Assembly (NCBI GenBank): GCA_008711295.1
Contig: VUYV01000227.1
Location: forward strand, 940,667 to 1,004,666
Length of the DNA: 64,000 nucleotides
Source: Anarhynchus alexandrinus
Taxonomy: Eukaryota > Chordata > Aves > Charadriiformes > Charadriidae
Direction: 5' to 3'
The notes under the pieces were generated by a model that had not been told where the DNA came from, made no database searches, and saw only the letters and a list, made by a program, of their open reading frames with translations. The stretch's first letter is position 1. The number at the start of each line of letters is the position of its first letter. Below are positions 22,691 through 36,200 of this stretch, in pieces. The position numbers and the translations under genes were made by a program.

Positions 22691-25059
22691 GAAGTGACAC
22701 AAATGCACTGATGTTTAATCAGCGGGATAATCAGTGGGATAATCCTGTTCTCTCAAGCCAAGGAGGTTGTGGGTATAGAAGGAATGTCAAATTAATAGCA
22801 AAGTTTTCCATCGCAAGAATGCTTTTCTAACACCAGCAATAAAGAATGGTAATTACATGTTCTTGATTTCTGCCCAAGTAAGCCTAGGACTTGCTATAAT
22901 AACTGTAATAGGACTGGTCAGCATTTAACCTCGTAGAAGTAACAAGTGCTCAATTAAGGCTTGAGCAAATCTGATCATCAGCACAATTGGCATATTGGGG
23001 GAAGAATGAAGATTACGGTCCACAATGTAGATATCCATGCCTGAAATACTGGTCAGACACTAACTGCTGTAGTGATTATATGTATTAGGCCGGTTATTAT
23101 TTCAATTCACCCACTAACATTGTAATACATCTCAGTTTGCCCTGGGGAATTTGGTACATAACTGCTTGTTACCTATTGATTCTCTGAGCAAAGAAAAAAA
23201 GCCGGCTTTCAGCTAATCTAATATTATGTCTAGAATCCCAGATATGAACTATTTGGAAACTTTAAAGTGAAAAACTTACCTAGTTTAGTTCTAATAAGCA
23301 GACTATTTGTACCAAAGATAACGTATATATACATGTATATATATGCAGTGTTGCAGATATTTTTATGATGGGATACAGAAAAGAAGAAAAATAAAAAAGA
23401 ATTTTGACCTAAACATAATGTATTGAATTAATTCACAGGTTTTTGTTTCATTTAACTTTCTTTGCAGTTATTTTTTATTTCTAGGCAGAACTTGAGGCCT
23501 TCCTTTGCAGACATCCTAATCTGTACATCAACTGTTACTTCTTTTTTGCATGTTCATGGCAAGAGAATCAGCATTTATGATCTTTATTTAAGTAGGTAAT
23601 GTATTTTTGTCCTGAAGGCCAGAGGAGGCATTGGGAAATTTCACACAGCCATAAATATTTGTTTTGGGGTAAATTTCACTGTAGTGCTGTGACAGATGAG
23701 CCTGGGATTGTGCATTTGCTCCTACAGGACAGAGACAGCTCTTTAGCTGTGAGTTTCTCTCTTGCGTGATCGGTGGCTGAAGACACTCAGACATTGAAGT
23801 ACAAAAGAGGAAAATAAGCTTGAAAAATTTGGAATGGAAAATTAGCGAGAGGGACGTACAGCTGGGGAAGGAAGGGAACTCTCTAGCATACATTTCTGTG
23901 ATCATTTAGGCTTTCAGTGACAGAGAAGAAACTAGCACAGACCTGGAATAAAATATCAAAACCAAAGAATATCAGTTAGAAATTGTCCTTAGGCTGCTGA
24001 GACTATGCAAGATTTTTATTGGAATTTTAAAATCTTGATCAAAACCACCAAAATATCTCTGGATTTTTCACTTTACAGTTGCAATTAATGCATTCCTATG
24101 AAAAATGATCATTTTCCAGGGAGCTAGTACAAATGACACAAATAAGATCAAACAAAGAATGCAAAAGGGATCATGCAGGCAATCAGTAGCATTTTCAGTG
24201 CAACTTCTGTTGCATTTTTCTCAGCTTGTGGACAAAATTCACATATCTAAGGCAAAGGGAGGGAGGGAAGGTACATCTATCTGCTCCTCCTCTGCACTGG
24301 TGATGGGACTTAATGTGTAAATTATGACTCCACTCGTTCTGGTCGTGGCAGACCAAAAGTGGTCACTTGGAGCTCACCTGTAAGCTGGCTGGCAGTTAGT
24401 AATGAAAATCCAATGCAGAACATGGTTGTGGTAATAAGTGGGAAAAACAGAAGGATGAACCATGAACCGTGATTCCATGAACGCTTTTTCTTATTTTTTT
24501 CCCGAGATCAATTTACCAAGAATACAAATTTAAAACAAAAGAAGGTACCAGAACTGCAATTTGGTGTAACTGAAGAAGCGATACAGAAAGAGGCAGGAGA
24601 AATATAAGAACCAGGACTGTGAGTTCAAAGTATTTATATCAGAATGACTTCACGGGGGCAGCAGAGCAACAGGAGAGTGTGATATCATAGTCATTTTTGG
24701 TTCAGGACCCTTAAATAAGCAAGAATTAGTAAGATGAGTCCTCCCAGGCTGGATCAAGCACCAACATAAAAGGTTCATTGGTATGGAGATAAGAAACTTT
24801 CTCAGGAATTTGGTCTTCATTTTAAAAAATGAATGTTGGACTCTATCTCCAAGCCTAGATCAAGCTTTGCAAATAGAAAATAAAACTGGGAAAAAGAGGC
24901 TGTCACAGGGTTTATAATTAGGCACTGAACTGGGGTGTAGGTGGTGAGGTTCAAGGAGCCTCAGCTGCTTTGTTGAGAACAAAGAAGTCAACCAAAGTTA
25001 CTGTGCTCCTGGGAAGGTGCTCTGCAGTGGGAAACTCAGGTCCTCTTACAGTCATATTA

Positions 25060-25155
25060 AATATCAATATTTATATTCTATATATATGTAATACATATTG
25101 CAGTATGTTAAATATAGTATATATGATATATATAATACCATATTAAATATAGTAC
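25060..25155. repeat. AT-rich low-complexity tract
   Basis: Almost pure A/T with imperfect 'atatata' and 'ttaaatatagta' repetition, for example two copies of 'ttaaatatagta' around 25,110 and 25,144. Confidence 0.75.
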
Positions 25156-27548
25156 TCAGAAAGATAATTGAAAAGACTATTTTTTGTTAAGCCCCTTCAC
25201 TTCAGAGAGGATATTCATCACTGCCAGTCCCCCTTTGCATTGAAACACTTCATCCAGCAAGAACCATCACCCATCACCAGCAGCACCAGGTGAAAGCAGT
25301 CCTCATGTGAACACCGTGCAGCTCCAGTCGGGCTGGTGCACATCCCTTCTCGCCGACAAGAAAATCAAACCAGCGGTTGACTTGATTTTACAGCTTACAC
25401 TTTATCAGGCTGGAAGACAACTGAGCAATTGAAGGGGGAAAAAAATCCAGAATCCCGAATATTGTTATTTCGGTGTCACTTTACAGAGTGTAATCTCGTT
25501 TAAGAATTTCAACAATTCCTGTTATTGCTGTATTGCATGCAACTCCTACTTTCTGCTCTATTAGGACATATTTCTGTGTTATGCAGCTGTCTAAAATCTG
25601 CTTTTGCTTTAAAGACAGATGCAAACAGCTGTTTAATGAATCTGTCATTTCCTTATCTTCTCCATTTCTGCAGTCTGATTATTTCTAAGTGCTGCACTGT
25701 CTTTTAGAGACATTTCTTGTAGGAAGAATAAGTCACATTTTCTTCTGTATTTCTAATATTTATGTCAACTTGGGAAAAATATCCTCTCAACATTAAATCT
25801 TTAGAACTAAAAAAAAAAAAAACAAAGCAAGGGAATAAGTTGATACATTAGACATTAAATCTGATGTGATGTTTTACAAGTTTGATCTCACAAGGAGCGT
25901 GTTGTCAAAGGAAATTCTTCAGCTTGTTCACATGCTCATGAACTGAATGCCATTTTGCTGCTTGATGGAAGTAATTTAGAATAATATGTTAAAATGCCGT
26001 ATATCATAGCCGAGCAGTTTTCTCTGAGACCTGCTGCATACAGTCTAGACTGATTTTTTAAAATACTGTCAGTTACTGCTATAGTCTAGTACTCCTCAAG
26101 TTGACATATTCTGAATGGCAGATTGAGGATAAGAGTGAAATACATTTAAATGTGAAGATAAAGGAAAAAGGGAAAAGAGAATGAAATTGCAGAGAGATTC
26201 AGGGAATATCTAAAAAGCATTCAGGTCTACAAATTGCAATCAGGATGAGAGCCATAAGAAGCCTACTAAAGCACAGCCTGATAAGTTCTATGTAAAAGCC
26301 CTGTGTGAGTGATATATGCACACCATCTTCTTTCAAAAAGGTATAGCTGAGCAGTATTAAGAAAGCGAGCTATACCGCAAAAAAGTGATAAGGTTTTCAG
26401 TGTAAGGTTAGTGTTGAGGTCTTTTTCTATTGAGAAAATATGAGCCTAAGGTTTGACATTCAGTTTTATTGTAATTTGGACTCACAGTGTATTCCCATCG
26501 TATTTGAATTATGAGCTTTGGAGCAGAAATGAGCCAGGAAAAACACATATACGAAAACTGTATCCGTTCTGGCTAAGTAATCAGTGGTTCCCTGATTAGA
26601 CGCAGCCTGGTTATTTTTTTGGGTGGCCACAACCACATTGTCATTGGGTGCTGCCAGCTAGCAACATGAATTAATAACATAGTGATGCCCCTACCTCTGA
26701 GCGCTCCCAGGGATGCAGATGCACCGCCTGCCACCAGCATGTCCTTGGTCACTCAGACATTCCAGAGTACTCATAGTTTAATTAAGAAAAAAATAATTTT
26801 TCCACCTTTCCTATACTTCAGCTGACCTCCACAATAATACATGGCAAAGTCTTGGTAGGGTGCATTCTCCTGTGTTTTCCCATCATGAGTGCAGGCAGGC
26901 TGCGGTGGAAAAGCCTCTCCCCTTCCAGCTCCTTCTCCACTGTTACCAAATCCCTGCCCTCCCTTGGTCAACGTGCTCTTTTCTGATTTACATGGGATTT
27001 GCACACTCTTGAATACTACTATTACCTGTAATATCAGAAATTCTTATTATTCTGCTGCTTATCTTTCAAATTAATATTTCAATCTTGCAATACAGTGAAT
27101 GCTTGCAATCCCAGTGAAGATACTGAGATTACTCACAGGGGAGTGGTTACAAGGGGGTCTTATCTTCCTTTTCTTCTTTATATGCAGGCTTGAGGCCAAT
27201 CTAATTTGCAGATAATCCTTTCCCTTTGCAAAACTAGAATGACAAAATCAACTTTTTAAATAGTGCAAAAATATTGAGTAAAAATGTCCACGTGTACACA
27301 CTGGCATACATTACTGGGAAGCACCTAAAGTAATGAGAAACCAAAATATTTCATTGCCTTTTTTTGTGGCTTAGAACCTGTTTTGACGAGACTAGGAAAG
27401 ATGCTCTGAAATGGTACACAGTCAGTGGTTAGCACAAACAAGTCTCATTTGGCTTATACATGGTTAACTGCTTCTACACATCAGGGCTGGAATTCCTTTG
27501 TCTCAACTTGCAGGTCTAGGCAGTAGATACGTGAAGCTAAAATAATCT

Positions 27549-27562
27549 ACACACACACACAC
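27549..27562. repeat. (AC)7 microsatellite
   Basis: A short perfect dinucleotide run. Confidence 0.85.
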
Positions 27563-27922
27563 CCTTCCTTGTAGTCAGTGGAGATTAGGAGTCGCTTTCA
27601 GATTGTGATCATCTGACCTATTTTGGTCATCTGTTTTGGATGAGATACTTTAAAAGTGCTGGTCCCTCTCCTTGGACTTTACAGGCAACCTCAGTGACCA
27701 GCTCAGATGTAAGTGTCTGTATGTTGTTCAGATGACTTCTATTGCAGGTCACCGTTCAGGTTAACATTGCTGCAAAACGATGTTCAGATCAATGGAGATA
27801 TTAAAGATCTTATACTATGAAAAACATGACTTGCAATTTCCTAGACAGATTTGATTTAACTGACTGATGTGACAGCATGAAAGAATTATATATAAGAACA
27901 GCTCAGAAATACATGTATATAT

Positions 27923-28242
27923 ATCACAGAATCATATAATGGTTTAGGTTGGAAGGGACCTTAAAGATCATCTAGTTCCAACCCCCCTGCCATGGGCAGG
28001 GACACCTCCCACCGGACCAGGTTGCCCAAAGTCCCATCCAACCTGGCCTTGAACACCTCCAGGGATGGGGCCTCAACAACCTCTCTGGGCAACCTGGGCC
28101 AGTGCCTCACCACCCTCAGAGTAAAGAATTTCTTCCTAATAGCTAATCTAAATCTCCCCTCTTCCAGTTTAAAACCGTTCTCCCTTGTTCTGTCACTACA
28201 CTCCCTGATCAAGAGTCCCTCCCCATCTTTCCTGTAGACCCC
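27923..28242 (-). mobile_element. CR1 LINE, 5'-truncated, inserted between TA repeats
   Basis: The left end is the reversed CR1 3' terminus ('atcacagaatcatataatgg', then 'tttaggttggaagggacc'). The body covers the C-terminal part of ORF2. Read on the minus strand it stays open for about 90 codons, including the family-typical R-K-D-G-E-G-L-L, N-G-F-K-L-E-E-G-R-F, H-W-P-R-L-P-R-E-V-V and L-E-L-D-D-L, then a stop. An intact frame across this part argues for a fairly young copy. It ends near 'cctgtagaccccatag', and a (TA)n tract follows directly. Confidence 0.95.
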
Positions 28243-28264
28243 ATAGAAATATATATATATATAT
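28243..28264. repeat. (TA)n microsatellite flanking the CR1
   Basis: About eight TA units immediately right of the CR1. A shorter 'tgtatatatat' sits immediately to its left at about 27,913-27,924. Confidence 0.85.
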
Positions 28265-31200
28265 GAGTATTTTTTATAAATTGTTCCCTGTATTTCTTTT
28301 TTTTTCCCAAATTTTGTAATTCCTATTAAAATATTAAGTACCATTTTATTTTCTTTAACTATTCAGAGTATTTTAAAATTTAATCTCTAAATTTTGTATC
28401 GAAGTAAGGGTGAGGTAAAAAAAAGAGCTATTGATAACACAGTTTTCCCTCAGAGCTTTTTCAATAACTGCACAGGACTCAGTATAATATTTTTACATAT
28501 AAGCTACAAAGCAAAGAAAACATCAAGTGAAATCCCACGCACAGAAATAAATGACCATTATCCCACAGGCAGGCACTGAGCCAGGACTTTATCTCCAGCT
28601 CATAGTGAAGAACTTACATTGACCTAATACACCTCCAAGTACATAATTACATCATCTTTGCAGGTTCCTTACCCTCCTCCCATTATTTAATGGCTCCCAA
28701 ATTTCTCTTTGCAGTATTTTGCTGAAAGTGATGAAAAAAATGATCTTTGCTTTATCATTTATCTGTATATAATTTCCTGTAAGTTTCATTAGGTTTGAGA
28801 AACTTTTTGAAACTAAATTATGAAATGAACGGAACTTTTGAAAGTAACTGTAAGCTACAAGAATTAAAAATACAGTTTTTACAAGGTAAACTGAAGCACA
28901 AGAAGGATGTTGTTAATGGAAAGAGGATTTGTGGCTAAGGCCTTTTTTTAGAAACTCAAATGTATATTGATGCTCGCTAACCTGTAAGGGGTCTGACCTA
29001 TGTTCTCAGTAGTTTTGTTCTCATCTGTACCGCATGTTTCTTGGAAGATTTTCAGCAGAGTGTTTTTGTGCCTTGATTTCCACGTTGGGTTTTTCTTGGT
29101 GGTGCCGTTAGGCACAACTTGTGTTCATTTCTGGAGAACTTGGTTGCTAAATTCACAGAAGATTTGGAAATGGATAATCCTTGTGAACTACCTAGGAAGA
29201 GATGTACATCTAGACTCTGATGTTATTCTACCAATTATAGCCCCATTCATCCCCCAATAGACTCATTTTAGCTGAGAGCTTATTTCAAATAAGTAAAGAG
29301 ACTAAAAAAAAATAAAAATGACTGGATTAAAAGGGAGTTTTTAAATTATTTTTCATTCTGCTTTCATCGATCAGAAGGAGTCTCTTACTAGAAATATTCC
29401 TACTGGGAAATGAATGTGGTTAAGTTATTTGTTCATAAATATGCTGCAATAAAAGTAAGGAAATGATATTTTTAAGTCCTTTGAAGATGCTGACATAGAG
29501 TGGCTCCCAAGAGTGGGAATTGCTCAGCAGGGGAGTTTAGGGAATACATCTATGAGTATCCCAAATAATACGTACAACAGCTTTCAACGACATGCTACAT
29601 TTACTGTTTTATTAGTCATTGTTCTTATATGTCAGAAACTTGTAACACCTTAGTTACCACTTAAGTATTCAAAATTTGCATTTGTGCAAATTTCTGTTGA
29701 CTATTGTCACAGTTGTTAGTTTAATTTTTTGCAGGGATGGGGGGCAGTTTATAATGTCACTATAAACCTTTCAGTACAGATGTAAATGACATTTCTATGC
29801 TCTGCCAAATTAGCAGAACAGCATCTTTTAAATTGTAGTCATTGGGAAAACCTGTAAAATTGTGGATTTACTATTTGTTCTACTTCATGTAAAATCTGGA
29901 AAGGGGAAAAATACATGACTTTGTACCAATTAAATTTATATCAGCTTAAATCCTTGGCTTCCCCACTAAGGGTGCTAAACCAGAGATCAGTTCTATTTTG
30001 GCTTATGACAACTAAGGAAAAGCAAAGCCTACATGGCCTGTCAGGTAGCTAAAACTAAATCACAAACACTGGGTGAAAAAGTTGCCCCTCATGATCTCAG
30101 GCTCCCGTCTGTTGGTAGCACCTCTCAGCTTCTTCCTTAGGCTGTACAGTCAATGCTCAAGATAACTGTTGGAAACCCTCAGTCTCAATGTCGGTAAAAA
30201 ATTAGATACTGCAGAGCTTTGACAAAGGGCACATCAGTAACTCAAATCTCTCAGCCACTAACTCAAGCTGGGAAAGTGGTTTAACTGTGCTTTCAACTTT
30301 TTTGATCACACAGATCTTGGTAAGGCCTTGGCTGGACAGTGCTCCAACTCTTACAGTTTTAGAAAGGAAATGGTTTATCTTATTAATTCTAATCACTCTT
30401 GAATCCAGGACTGTACTATATGTAGAACCAAGAGGCAGACTTTCACAAGGTGTCACAGGTGGACACCTTATTCCTGGATGCTGTCGGTACCGTGGGTTTA
30501 GCTTGTAAGCCCTGAGGCTTCTTCTGCATTTGTTCCATGACCAGCTGATCGGTCGCAATGGCTTGTCTCATCATTTCCCATCTGGTATGTATTTTCTTGG
30601 CTAGTTGAGACAGCATGTGGTTTACTTTTGCACATGTTCCTTGTTCTTTTTATATCAGTAATGACACAGTGTCATAATAATAGGAACAAAAAATAACTGC
30701 AATTCTCCCAAAAGTGAGAGCACTGATCTCTTAACTAATAGATAGTATTGGCTTAATTTACCTAAGACACTCTGTGGTTTGGTCTTGCTGACAGTGCTGG
30801 GGATTTTCCAGATGCAGAGGATTATAAATTCTCAGACAGCATTGCCATTTCCCGCAGTTTTTAGTAGGAAACTTATGGAGCTGACACCACTGAACAGCCC
30901 AGGTCTGAGAGTCATGTGAAAATCTTCCATTTAAAAAAATAGTTTCAGCTGTGGAATAAACATGCAGTACCACTTAAGGGCTTTCTAAAAAGCTCAAAAA
31001 GCAGAGGGTCCAGAAGGCATTATCACTATGATAATTGTAAAGAATAATGCTATATGTGTTAAGTTGGCTCCATAATTTTTCTTTCCAGCCCCCCCCCCCT
31101 TTTTTTAATTATGATAGAAACCAAGAAATCTCCCTGCAAAATGTACTGTTATTTTTTGTTCTTTTACCAACCAGATTCACTGTAGTCACCATGGTGGCTT

Positions 31201-33181
31201 AAACTCCTCATCCATGTTCGTTCTGCATCCCAAGTTCAGCACTAGCCAGTGCTACGGTTAAATGGGCAATGATTTAGTTTCCTCCATCTATTTAAAAAAA
31301 CACCACCACCACCACCCCAAAAAACCCCAAACCACCAACAAACAATTAAACAAAAAGACCCCCCAACCCCCCCAACAACTCCATTAAAATCTGTTTTCTT
31401 TAAAAATAATTGAGGCTTTGGTCAAAATATTGTAATTTAGTCTTTTTTTCCGACTTTCTGAAAGCCATGAGTATATACGTCACCTTGAATCACCAGAGGG
31501 AAAGAAAAAGGAGAAAACAATTTTGATGAAAAATATTAGCAATGTATTAAAAAAAATTAAATAAATCCATGTTAATGTCCATCTTGTAAAAAATTCTACA
31601 TACTCTTATTAGATTGTGTCTCCCACTGCAGGGGAAGGTAGTCATATGCAGGAGCCAAGAACAACTATAACAAGTTTTGGCTCTATAATCTCTTAAATTG
31701 TGATGGCTCCTATTTCCAGTAAGTTTTGAAGATAGAATTGCAGCTGGTGAACATTTGTTCTCTGCAATCTTTGGAAATATAAATAAAAAATAACAAACTG
31801 CTTGGCTGAAACCTCAAATGCCAAGAGAGGATGGCAGACGCTACAAAGTAGTATTTACAATACTAATGAGGCAGCAATGACTAATAGCTCAAGGAAGCTT
31901 ATTTAAGAGTCAGTTCACAGCTGGTAATGAAAGTTTATAACAAAAAAAATACAAAAATTATGAACATAAAAATCAAAATTTAATAGAAAACTCCTAACAT
32001 TAATATTTTACAAACTCCTCAAGAAGTACTCTGTACTCAGGTTTTTTTTTTCCTGGAGTGCTGGTTTTTTTGCACTTTGTTTATTGGGCATCCAGATTTG
32101 CCCAAATGAAAAATCAGGTCTTAAAATGGCATTGAAGTTGAGTAGGTAAGAATCATACTATGAAATGTCACTTCTGAAAACAGAACTATTATGGAGGAAT
32201 AGTAGATTTTACTTCTGATTTTGTCACAGGTTTTCAAAAGCTGAAGTTGATCTCATAATTATAAAACCATCCTTCCTCACCTGCTCACAGTTAGTTCCTT
32301 CACTTTGTATTTGCAATCTGTTTTCAAGAAGTCATGCTAACATAATCATGTCCAGTAAATAACAGCTAAAAGGAAGCAGGTGCCATGCATAATGAACTTC
32401 CAGTCTCACAGTAGCTGAAGTGGAAATAGTTTTGGTCAGGATATTCAAATAAGTCAAGAGGAGATAAACTGGAGATAAAGCAGTCATTTTCAGTAAAACC
32501 TTCTCAGATCCACTTTGGAATCTCTCAAACAGCTGAGATAATCTCTTTCCCTCTCTTACTGCTATTTCTTTCATCATTATCTGTGTAAAATAATATTTGG
32601 TATGTGAGAACATGGATGAAATAAACTCTTTTCTTTCGTGCTTGAGAATGATGCCAGAACATCATTCGTGGAAACTAATACCTTATCAATCCACACAGCA
32701 GATGCGGACAGGCTGGGACAGGAAACTTACTTCAGTCTCTTACCATACCTTGCAAGGGATTAATATTAAGTAATTAAAAAAAAAAAGAAAAAAAGAAAAC
32801 ACCAAAACAAAAAGAAGCCCAAGAACATCTTATCCAGACATTTAGAGTTTTAAGTAAAAAGTTTATGAGTTTTTGTTTTTTGTTTTTTTTTTTATTTTCC
32901 AAAGCTCCTTTGTCTGACTCGACAATAAACCTAAGCAGAATTCTTCAGAGCAACCAGACTTAGTTGATATTCTCTTTCAGACACACTCAAAAACATTATA
33001 ATTCTAACCTCTAAGGAGTCAAGCTGTGAGCAATATAATTTTCAAAATGGGAAAGACGGGTATACATTGGTTATGGGCAATCTGTTCTTGTAACTTCTGT
33101 AATCAGCCAAGATGATGAGCTATGGCCTTCCTCATTATAACAGAAAATCAGATTTACCTCTGCCAGAAGAAATAGTAACAC
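28265..33181. other. Noncoding, nothing recognised but simple sequence
   Basis: AT-rich. It contains a C11 run followed by T7 at 31,089-31,106, an A/C-rich tract at 31,287-31,381, and several short A or T runs (32,041-32,050; 32,776-32,786; 32,886-32,893). A 118-codon minus-strand open frame at 30,202-30,558 has no family signature. Confidence 0.5.
31287..31381. repeat. A/C-rich low-complexity tract with (CAC)n
   Basis: It starts with an A run, then 'caccaccaccaccaccacc', then 'ccccaaaaaacccc' and similar words without any G for most of its length. Confidence 0.8.
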
Positions 33182-33240
33182 TTAGCATTTATATAGCTCT
33201 TTATCTCTTTAAGCTTTTTAGAAATATTAACTAATTACAG
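33182..33240 (+). mobile_element. L2/MIR-type 3' tail relic
   Basis: 'ttagcatttatatagctctt', then 'tatctctttaagc', 'tttttagaaatattaact' and 'aattac' parallel the shared MIR/L2 tail 'tagcatttatatagcgcttt', 'aagcgctttacaaa', 'attaactaatt'. It is short but well ordered. Confidence 0.55.
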
Positions 33241-36200
33241 GCAGAGTTTTGAACTTCCCTGAAAAAAAAAAAAACCCACAACTTAAAATTCTATGAAGGG
33301 AAATAAAATTCCTACAGGGAAAAGGATCCTGGAAATGTACCTCATTTATACTTATAAAATTACTTGCAGACAAAAGAAGAATCAACAGCACCAACATCAA
33401 TCCTGTTACAACGATGCATTTAACATTTACAATTGCTCTGCGATTATTTCTAATTAAAAAAAATGTTTGGTCATGAGGTTATCAAAAGGACAACCTGACA
33501 TAGTGCCTTCACCATGGGAAATTTGATACGGTCACTCAGGAATTTTTTTCCCAAGTCTGTGTTGTATTATTTATGTGTGTGCCATTTGCTCTAGTGAAGA
33601 ACTATGTCTTAACTAGTACAGATTAGCAGTGTAACTGGCCTTTTAAATCATTGGTGTGGTTTAATGTTCTAGGATGGACAAATCAAGCAGAAATATTAAA
33701 GGCAGAAGTGAAAATGTTAGGGTAATAATCTGTGATAAAAATTTGTGAGGTATTTAAGTTGTTTGAGATATCTTACAGCTGAGAAATGGCATCTTTCAGA
33801 AATTTTCCAAATGAACATTTGGAAAGGTAATTTATACAGAAATTCTGGAGTTGGGAGGAAATTTGTTGTGGTTACTTTTTCTTTTACATGTAGCTAGTTT
33901 TGTATTTCTTATTAGTGTCTCTTATTCAGTAATATGCACTATCCACCTGCTAAGGGATTCTGTAACAAAACAGCTGTCATGTCTTTTCTGTTTGTACAGT
34001 GGAGTGTTATAATTTCTTCTTCTTTTTAAATTTAATTTATTTATACCTTTATGCCCATTTCACATGTTTGAAAACAGGCCAAAGAAATGCCACTTGCATT
34101 TATACTTCTTCCTCAACTTTCCCACTCCAGTACTCACATACTTAGGATAAAAATACGTCTACGTATAAAAAAAACCACATCACAGTTCCATTTGTTGAAT
34201 AAGTAGACATGTCAATAGTCGTCTTCATGTTAGAACTTTAGGTGTTAGGGCATGGCTGGGCATTTTGTACTAGAAGTAAGTTCTTCAGGTACTTGATGCT
34301 TTAATCTGACATTGCTCTAGTTCACGTGGATGGGAATAGCAGTATTCACGGCTTGGGTCAGGGCTAACATCCAGCTAGAAGGAGGTTGTTTTCTAATCTT
34401 ATTTCTTGTTCATATATGTTGCTACATGACAGAGCAGAATCTGTTCCCAGAAACATTTCTAAGACATTAATTCATTGTGAGCCTGTGTCTTCAGCCCAAA
34501 TAAACTATTACTGTCCTGGAATTTCCTCTGCTTGTCACCTTCATCTCTCGCTTGCTTAGGTTCACCCAAATATTCTTTGTTTATGAATCAGTCTCATTTG
34601 AGCATTACTTCACGTTGGTTGCAATGGTATGGTTGCAACTGGTAAAAGATGGGGAGGCAGTTTGCCTTACCTGCTTCTTTTTGATATATCTGTCTATGCA
34701 TCCAAGGAGGCACTTGGTCCATTCCCATAAAGCCAGTGTAGGTCTATCTGACCTTAGGTATTACAAAAAAACCCTGTATTTATAAAACTTTAACATCAGC
34801 AGAAACCACAATGCCAAAGTGAAACAAAAACCCAATATACAATCTATTGGCCTCTTTTCCTTGAATCAGGACAGAAAACCCCAATCGTCAAACCTGTAAT
34901 GTGCTAGTGATACAATGCCTTTGCAATTGCTGTCCAGACAAAAGAAAGGAAAGGTCTTTGGAAATAAGGGAAGATTTTTGGTTTTCCTTTTTTCCCCCCA
35001 TTTCTTGGATACAAGCTCTGGGCTGGAAGCTACATGAATTCTTGGATATTAGACCCCCCCAGAATTTCTGAGCATCTTGCAGATGTTACAAGTTCAGCCG
35101 TTCTCAACAATACTCATGAAGTGAAACTTCCTTCTGGCTATTTCCATAATCCTAAAGTTGACATCTTCTTGTAAATAGAAATTAGAAAGATGGGAAAAAT
35201 GCAAAATAAACCCCATTAACCTTACAGTTGGGCTACCTTACTGCAGGCCTATGCTTTTCTTCCGAACCACATAAACCTTTCACACCCAAATATCATTGTT
35301 ACTCCTCTACAGAAAATCTAGTAGGTTTTTTTTTCTCCCCAAAAGGTTTAAATTTATCTCCAAGCCATTGACATGTTTGCTCAGAGTTGAATCTACACCA
35401 AAGAAATACAATATAAGGACAGAGAACAGCTGCACCAGGCTTTATTTGTTCTTGATTTAGTAATTGCAGCGGCCAAAAGTGCTACTGGAAACTAAAAAAA
35501 AACCCTGAATTGGACTGTGAGCTGCAGGAATTATCCCAGCATGAAGCCTGACAGATGCTTCATCTCTTGGTCAGAAACAGATCTATGGTCTTCAGTTTGA
35601 GAAACTCTATGTTTTGACACTATGTAAGTGCTATTCCCATATTCCCAACAGTGACCTGCACTGGTGGAGAGCTGCAGTGTGTTTTAGCGTGTATTCTTTA
35701 GCATTGTTCTTTATGCTGAATTACTTTATAGATCCCATGGAATGTTTATCCACTATCCAAATTTGGGAAAACAATTTTTTTAACTCAAAAATTTAGAAGA
35801 CAATTTTTGTGTATTTCTTTCACAATTTTCCAGTTTGAACACAAATTAACAAAAAATCCATTTTTCAATATAAGATTTACTTTAGAGTCAGAAAAACACA
35901 GAAAATATATGCATGAAAAAAAATGAGAAAAAAATTGTTATTTGCATTAATTCCAGGGTACTATTAATTAATTCCATGGTACCATTAATTAAATGGTACA
36001 TGTTTTCTACCATAAGTAGGTGTTAACAAGTGGTTTCCAGCTTCCAATAAGCTCAAAGCCATTTCTCTTTATGTGATCTTCATCTATAATACACAGGAAA
36101 AAAAAAATCAGAAGGAACTATAAGAAAGAATGAGGTATACCACACAGATGATTTTCTCAATCTGACTTAACAACTTAAGTCATAATGTTAATCAGGCCAT

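Larger units (their letters stand above)
22691..27922. other. Long repeat-poor noncoding stretch
   Basis: AT-rich. It contains a 12-bp near-tandem repeat 'aatcagcgggat' at 22,717-22,740, TA-rich tracts at 23,322-23,345 and 25,060-25,155, an A run near 25,809-25,821, and an (AC)n at 27,549-27,562. No exon or transposon was recognised. Confidence 0.5.

Noticed and set aside
27961..28344. 127-codon minus-strand open frame as a host gene
   Set aside because: It is CR1 ORF2 C-terminus read through from the adjacent TA-rich flank.
30202..30558. 118-codon minus-strand open frame
   Set aside because: No recognisable domain or exon borders; consistent with chance.
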